Assembly (NCBI RefSeq): GCF_038443675.1
Contig: NZ_CP151762.1
Location: 558,001-622,000 of the forward strand
DNA from: Yoonia sp. G8-12
Lineage (GTDB): Bacteria > Pseudomonadota > Alphaproteobacteria > Rhodobacterales > Rhodobacteraceae
Length of the DNA stretch: 64,000 bases
Direction of reading: 5' to 3'
This document shows positions 60,608 through 64,000 of the stretch, piece after piece (within the stretch, counting starts at the first letter, position 1; each line of letters starts with the position of its first letter). The position numbers and the translations under genes were made by a program. The notes below the pieces were generated by a model. That model was not told the DNA's origin. It ran no database searches and saw only the letters and a program-made list of their open reading frames with translations.

Positions 60608-61513
60608 ATGGCATTTGCGGATATTGATGAGGTGCAGGCGGCACTGGCGGCAGAGGATTATGTCTGCGGTCGCGCGCTCGCAACCGTCGTATTTCTCAGC
60701 CTTAAACTGGGGCGTCCGTTGTTTCTGGAAGGCGAGGCAGGCACAGGCAAGACCGAGATCGCCAAGGTGATTGCTGCGGCCTTGGGGCGTCGTTTGATCC
60801 GGCTGCAATGCTATGAGGGGCTTGATGCGTCCTCGGCGGTTTATGAATGGAACTTTGCCGAACAGATGATCGCGATCCGTGCTGCTGAGGCTGCGGGCGG
60901 GACCGACCGCGATACGCTCAAGACTGAGCTTTTTACCGAAGAGTACCTGATTGAGCGCCCGCTGTTGCAGGCCATGCGCCCGCAACCCGGTGGCGCGCCG
61001 GTGCTGCTGATTGATGAAATCGACCGCACGGACGCCCCGTTTGAGGCGTTCTTACTGGAAGCACTCAGCGATTTTCAGGTCACGATCCCCGAACTGGGCA
61101 CCGTGACCGCACCTGAACCGCCCATCGTGATCCTGACCTCGAACCGCACCCGCGAAGTGCACGACGCGCTGAAACGGCGCTGCCTGTATCACTGGGTCGA
61201 CTACCCTGACTTTGACCGCGAGATTGAGATCCTTCAGGCCCGCGCGCCCGAGGCGTCCGCGACGCTGTCGCGCGAAATCGTGGCCTTTGTGCAGCGGTTG
61301 CGCGAAGAGGATTTGTTCAAGAAACCCGGTGTTGCGGAAACGATTGACTGGGCCAAATGCCTGCTGGCTTTGGATGTGATTGATCTGTCTCCGGCCACGA
61401 TTGCCGACACACTGGGTGCGATCCTGAAGTATCAGGACGATATCCAGAAACTCCAAGGCTCTGAGGCCAAACGCATTCTTGATGCCGCCAAGGCGGATCT
61501 GGAAAAGGCCTGA
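60608..61513 (+). CDS. MoxR-family AAA ATPase (CoxD-like)
   Basis: A 301-residue chaperone-type ATPase. Walker A is LEGEAGTGKTEIAKVIA, Walker B is VLLIDEIDRTDAPFEAFLLE, and sensor 1 is ILTSNRTREVHDALKRR. It overlaps by one base the VWA-domain gene, the standard MoxR-VWA pairing. With XdhC and a molybdopterin protein downstream, it fits CoxD, which helps mature the metal site of aerobic CO dehydrogenase; related enzymes of the xanthine dehydrogenase family are possible. Confidence 0.9.
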   Translation: MAFADIDEVQAALAAEDYVCGRALATVVFLSLKLGRPLFLEGEAGTGKTEIAKVIAAALGRRLIRLQCYEGLDASSAVYEWNFAEQMIAIRAAEAAGGTDRDTLKTELFTEEYLIERPLLQAMRPQPGGAPVLLIDEIDRTDAPFEAFLLEALSDFQVTIPELGTVTAPEPPIVILTSNRTREVHDALKRRCLYHWVDYPDFDREIEILQARAPEASATLSREIVAFVQRLREEDLFKKPGVAETIDWAKCLLALDVIDLSPATIADTLGAILKYQDDIQKLQGSEAKRILDAAKADLEKA

Positions 61514-62760
61514 TGGTCCAATATCCCCAAATGGCGCTGCCGGATAATCCCAAGCTGGCGCAGAATATTACACATTTCGCGCGCGCCCTGCGCCGTGCGG
61601 GGCTGGCGATTGGACCGGGGCGGGTGATTGATGCAATCCGCGCGGTTGCGGTGGTGGGGTTTACACAAAAGACCGATTTCTTTTGGACCTTGCACGCATG
61701 TTTCGTTAGCAAACCCGAAGAGCATCTGATCTTTGCCCAGCTGTTCCGGCTTTACTGGCGCGATCCCGAATACCTTGAACAGATGATGTCGTTCCTGCGC
61801 CCGATGGTGCGCGGCACCCACGAAGAACGCGCAGCGGCCCCTGCGGAGAAACGCGCGGCAGAGGCGCTGCTGGACGGTGAAGAACGCCCGCTGCCACCTA
61901 AGCCCGAGGCCGAAGATGATATCGAAATTGATATTGATGCGACCCAGACGGCATCGGCAGAAGAGCGGTTGCGCACGCTTGATTTCGAGTTGATGAGTAT
62001 CGCAGAAATGAACGCGGCCAAGGCGGTTCTGGCCAAGCTGGCGTTGCCTGTTCCACCCCTTCTCAGCCGCCGGACCGAGCGCCTTTCAGGCACGCTGCCT
62101 GATTGGCAAACGACGATGCGAAATGCCATGCGCAAGGGCGGGGAAGTTACTAATTTTGCAACGAAACGCCGCCGTATCAGGTACCCTAATCTTGTGGTGT
62201 TGTGCGATATTTCGGGCTCGATGTCGCAGTATTCGCGCGCGGTCCTGCATTTTGTACACGCGGTGTCGAACCGGCAGGGCCAAGGCTGGGCGCAGGTCCA
62301 TGCCTTTACCTTTGGCACCCGACTGACAAATATCACCCGCCATCTGCGCAGACGTGATGTGGATGCGGCCTTGGCTGCTGCCGGGACCGAAGCGCAGGAT
62401 TGGGAAGGTGGCACGCGGATCGGGGCGTGTTTGCATGACTTCAATCGCGATTGGTCGCGCCGGGTCATGGGGCAGGGCGCGGTCGTGCTGCTGATCACCG
62501 ACGGGCTTGATCGTGACGCAGACCATGATCTGGGCCGCGAAATGGAGCGCCTGCGGCTGTCGTCGCGCCAGTTGATCTGGCTCAATCCGCTGTTACGCTG
62601 GGATGGGTTTGCGCCCAAGGCCAAAGGGATCATGCAAATGCTGCCGCATTGTTCGAGCTTTCGTGCAGGTCACAATATTGCGTCTTTGGCAGGCTTGGCT
62701 GACGCTCTGTCGCGACCGGACGATACCGGCGAAAAAGCGCGCCTTTTGGCGCGAATGTAA
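61513..62760 (+). CDS. VWA-domain protein (CoxE-like)
   Basis: A 415-residue cytoplasmic protein of the CoxE family. A von Willebrand A domain has the metal-dependent adhesion site D-x-S-x-S in VVLCDISGSMSQYSRAVL and IGACLHDFNRDW and ITDGLDRDADHDLGREMERL further on. An acidic stretch (EAEDDIEIDIDATQ) precedes it. It works with the MoxR ATPase encoded just upstream in maturing molybdenum hydroxylases. The stop is followed by about 57 bases before xdhC. Confidence 0.9.
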   Translation: MVQYPQMALPDNPKLAQNITHFARALRRAGLAIGPGRVIDAIRAVAVVGFTQKTDFFWTLHACFVSKPEEHLIFAQLFRLYWRDPEYLEQMMSFLRPMVRGTHEERAAAPAEKRAAEALLDGEERPLPPKPEAEDDIEIDIDATQTASAEERLRTLDFELMSIAEMNAAKAVLAKLALPVPPLLSRRTERLSGTLPDWQTTMRNAMRKGGEVTNFATKRRRIRYPNLVVLCDISGSMSQYSRAVLHFVHAVSNRQGQGWAQVHAFTFGTRLTNITRHLRRRDVDAALAAAGTEAQDWEGGTRIGACLHDFNRDWSRRVMGQGAVVLLITDGLDRDADHDLGREMERLRLSSRQLIWLNPLLRWDGFAPKAKGIMQMLPHCSSFRAGHNIASLAGLADALSRPDDTGEKARLLARM

Positions 62761-62817
62761 TGCGGACGGGATCGCGCTGTGCTAATTATGTAGTTTACGT
62801 AGTAAGGTATTGATACC

Positions 62818-63791
62818 ATGACGGAAGACATCACCGACCTGCCGAAACTGGCGCTTGAATGGTACCGCGCGGGCCGCGGTGTTGCGATTGCCACGGTGGT
62901 CCAGACGTGGGGCTCGGCCCCGCGCCCTGTTGGGAGCCAGTTGGTCATTGACGCCGATGGCGCGATGGAAGGCTCCGTTTCGGGGGGCTGTGTTGAAGGC
63001 GCTGTAATCACCGAAGCCATTGACGCCATTGCAGACGGTGAACAGCGTTTGCTGAGCTTTGGTGTAAGCGATGATGAGGCCTTTGCCGTCGGTTTGGCCT
63101 GTGGCGGCGAAATCAAAGTGCTGATCGAACCTGTGGGTCCGGTCATGCCTGTTGATATTCTTGAACGGCTGACCGATGCGCGCGCCGAGGCCTCGCCTGT
63201 GGTCTACATTACGGATATCAAGGAAAGCCGTCCACGGTTGCAGGCCGCGTGGACCTATCCTGACCGTCAACGCACTGATCAGTCTGGGATCGAAGAGGAC
63301 GGGCGCACATTTGTTTGCGTTCATAACCCGCCTTTGCGGATGGTGGTTGTAGGGGCTGTGCACATTGCCCAGCATCTGGTGCCGATGGCGCGGGCCTGCG
63401 GGTATCGCCCGATCCTGATTGATCCGCGCCCTGCATTTGGGTCAGATGCGCGGTTTCCGGGCGAAACGATCGTCGATGACTGGCCGGATGAGGCTCTGCG
63501 CGCCCTCAAGATTGATGCGCGCACGGCCGTTCTTACGCTCACCCATGATCCAAAGCTGGATGATCCGGCGATTGTGACGGCGCTGGAATCCGAGGCCTTC
63601 TATCTGGGCTGTCTTGGATCGACGCGCACCCATGCCAAACGGGTAGAGCGGCTCAAAGAGGTGGGTTTTACCGATGAAGAGATCGGCCGCATCCATGCGC
63701 CCGTGGGCCTTGATCTGGGGGGCGTCAGCCTGCCGAGATTGCCGTGAGCATCATGGCCGAGGTCACGCAGGTCTTGCGGAAAAAGTCGTGA
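62818..63791 (+). CDS. XdhC/CoxF-family molybdenum cofactor insertion protein (frameshifted near 3' end)
   Basis: About 324 residues when read through. The N-terminal XdhC/CoxI domain has GVAIATVVQTWGSAPRPVGS, GSVSGGCVEGAVI and GLACGGEIKVLIEP. The C-terminal Rossmann part has LRMVVVGAVHIAQHLVPMA and FYLGCLGSTRTHAKRVERL. The frame stops at 63747 after LDLGGVSLPRLP. One extra G in the G6 run 63717-63722 gives RQPAEIAVSIMAEVTQVLRK and a stop at 63791, the normal XdhC ending. Binds and sulfurates molybdenum cofactor for a hydroxylase not in this window. Confidence 0.87.
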
Positions 63792-64000
63792 AATTTGGTC
63801 CTGTTGCCACGGCGGACGCAGTTGGCGCCGTGCTCGCCCATTCTGTTCCGCTCAGCAAAGGCGCGATGCGTAAAGGGCAGATCCTGTCTGACGCGGATAT
63901 TGCGAAACTTCTGGCTGCGGGACATCACGAAATTATCGTTGCACGATACGATCCCGACGATTTGAACGAGGACGCCGCTGCAGCACAGCTTGCTGCCGCG
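63788..64000 (+). CDS. Molybdopterin-binding/cofactor cytidylyltransferase-type protein (cut by window edge)
   Basis: The start of an open frame from GTG 63788, overlapping the restored xdhC stop by three bases. The first 71 residues (VKFGPVATADAVGAVLAHSV, LSKGAMRKGQILSDADIAKL, HHEIIVARYDPDDLNEDAAA) look like the N-terminal molybdopterin-binding domain that precedes a MobA-like transferase in Rhodobacterales cox/xdh clusters. The remainder lies outside the window. Confidence 0.65.
   Translation, partial: MKFGPVATADAVGAVLAHSVPLSKGAMRKGQILSDADIAKLLAAGHHEIIVARYDPDDLNEDAAAAQLAAA

Overview
The window looks like chromosomal DNA from a marine alphaproteobacterium of the Rhodobacterales (Roseobacter group). 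The basis is the rhizobial/roseobacter-type glycerol ABC transporter (glpSTPQUV), FnrL-type boxes (TTGAT-N4-ATCAA), the tatABC and surE-pcm-nlpD arrangements, a CoxD/CoxE/XdhC-type module, and many products that resemble roseobacter families. I saw no rRNA or tRNA gene, no CRISPR array and no intact insertion sequence.

Layout. (1) 0-12.1 kb: glycerol catabolism. A DeoR-type regulator (glpR) and a second GlpP-like permease read left. glpD, glpSTPQUV, glpK and a class I fructose-1,6-bisphosphatase read right. (2) 12.1-14.6 kb: gene decay. There is a truncated class II aldolase, an intact Fe-dependent alcohol dehydrogenase, and remnants of a copper-efflux locus. (3) 14.6-23.1 kb: an alanine/glycine symporter with a universal stress protein, two outer-membrane beta-barrel proteins with long upstream regions, a LysR regulator run into a class II aldolase and FGGY kinase pair, and a methyltransferase fragment. 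(4) 23.1-38.0 kb: the most coherent accessory block. It holds a one-Cys OxyR, a peroxiredoxin, a persulfide dioxygenase, a TsoY-like membrane protein, an Rrf2/NsrR-like regulator, cydDC, cydABX, a SLAC1/TDT-type channel, two exported DsrE proteins, a Tat-exported sulfide:quinone oxidoreductase and a small DUF5368-like membrane protein. It reads as a sulfide/persulfide detoxification pathway feeding quinol to cytochrome bd. (5) 38.4-60.5 kb: housekeeping genes: dusA, a TSUP exporter, tatABC, nlpD-pcm-surE, purF, cvpA, radA, alr, dnaB, pyrE, pyrC and glutaryl-CoA dehydrogenase. (6) 60.6-64.0 kb: MoxR ATPase, CoxE-like VWA protein, XdhC and the start of a molybdopterin-binding protein, as found beside molybdenum hydroxylases such as CO dehydrogenase.

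Two cross-window observations matter most. First, FnrL boxes precede tsoY, cydDC/rrf2 and cydAB, and a near-identical 16-bp palindrome is shared by the tsoY and cydA promoters. This ties the scattered units of the sulfide/bd block into one regulon. Second, six genes (glpP, the SLAC1 channel, an SDR, radA, alr, xdhC) are each broken by loss of exactly one base in a G or C run of five or six. The shared pattern, and the importance of alr and radA, point to homopolymer sequencing error rather than gene decay. True decay is confined to the aldolase, copper-efflux and methyltransferase remnants.
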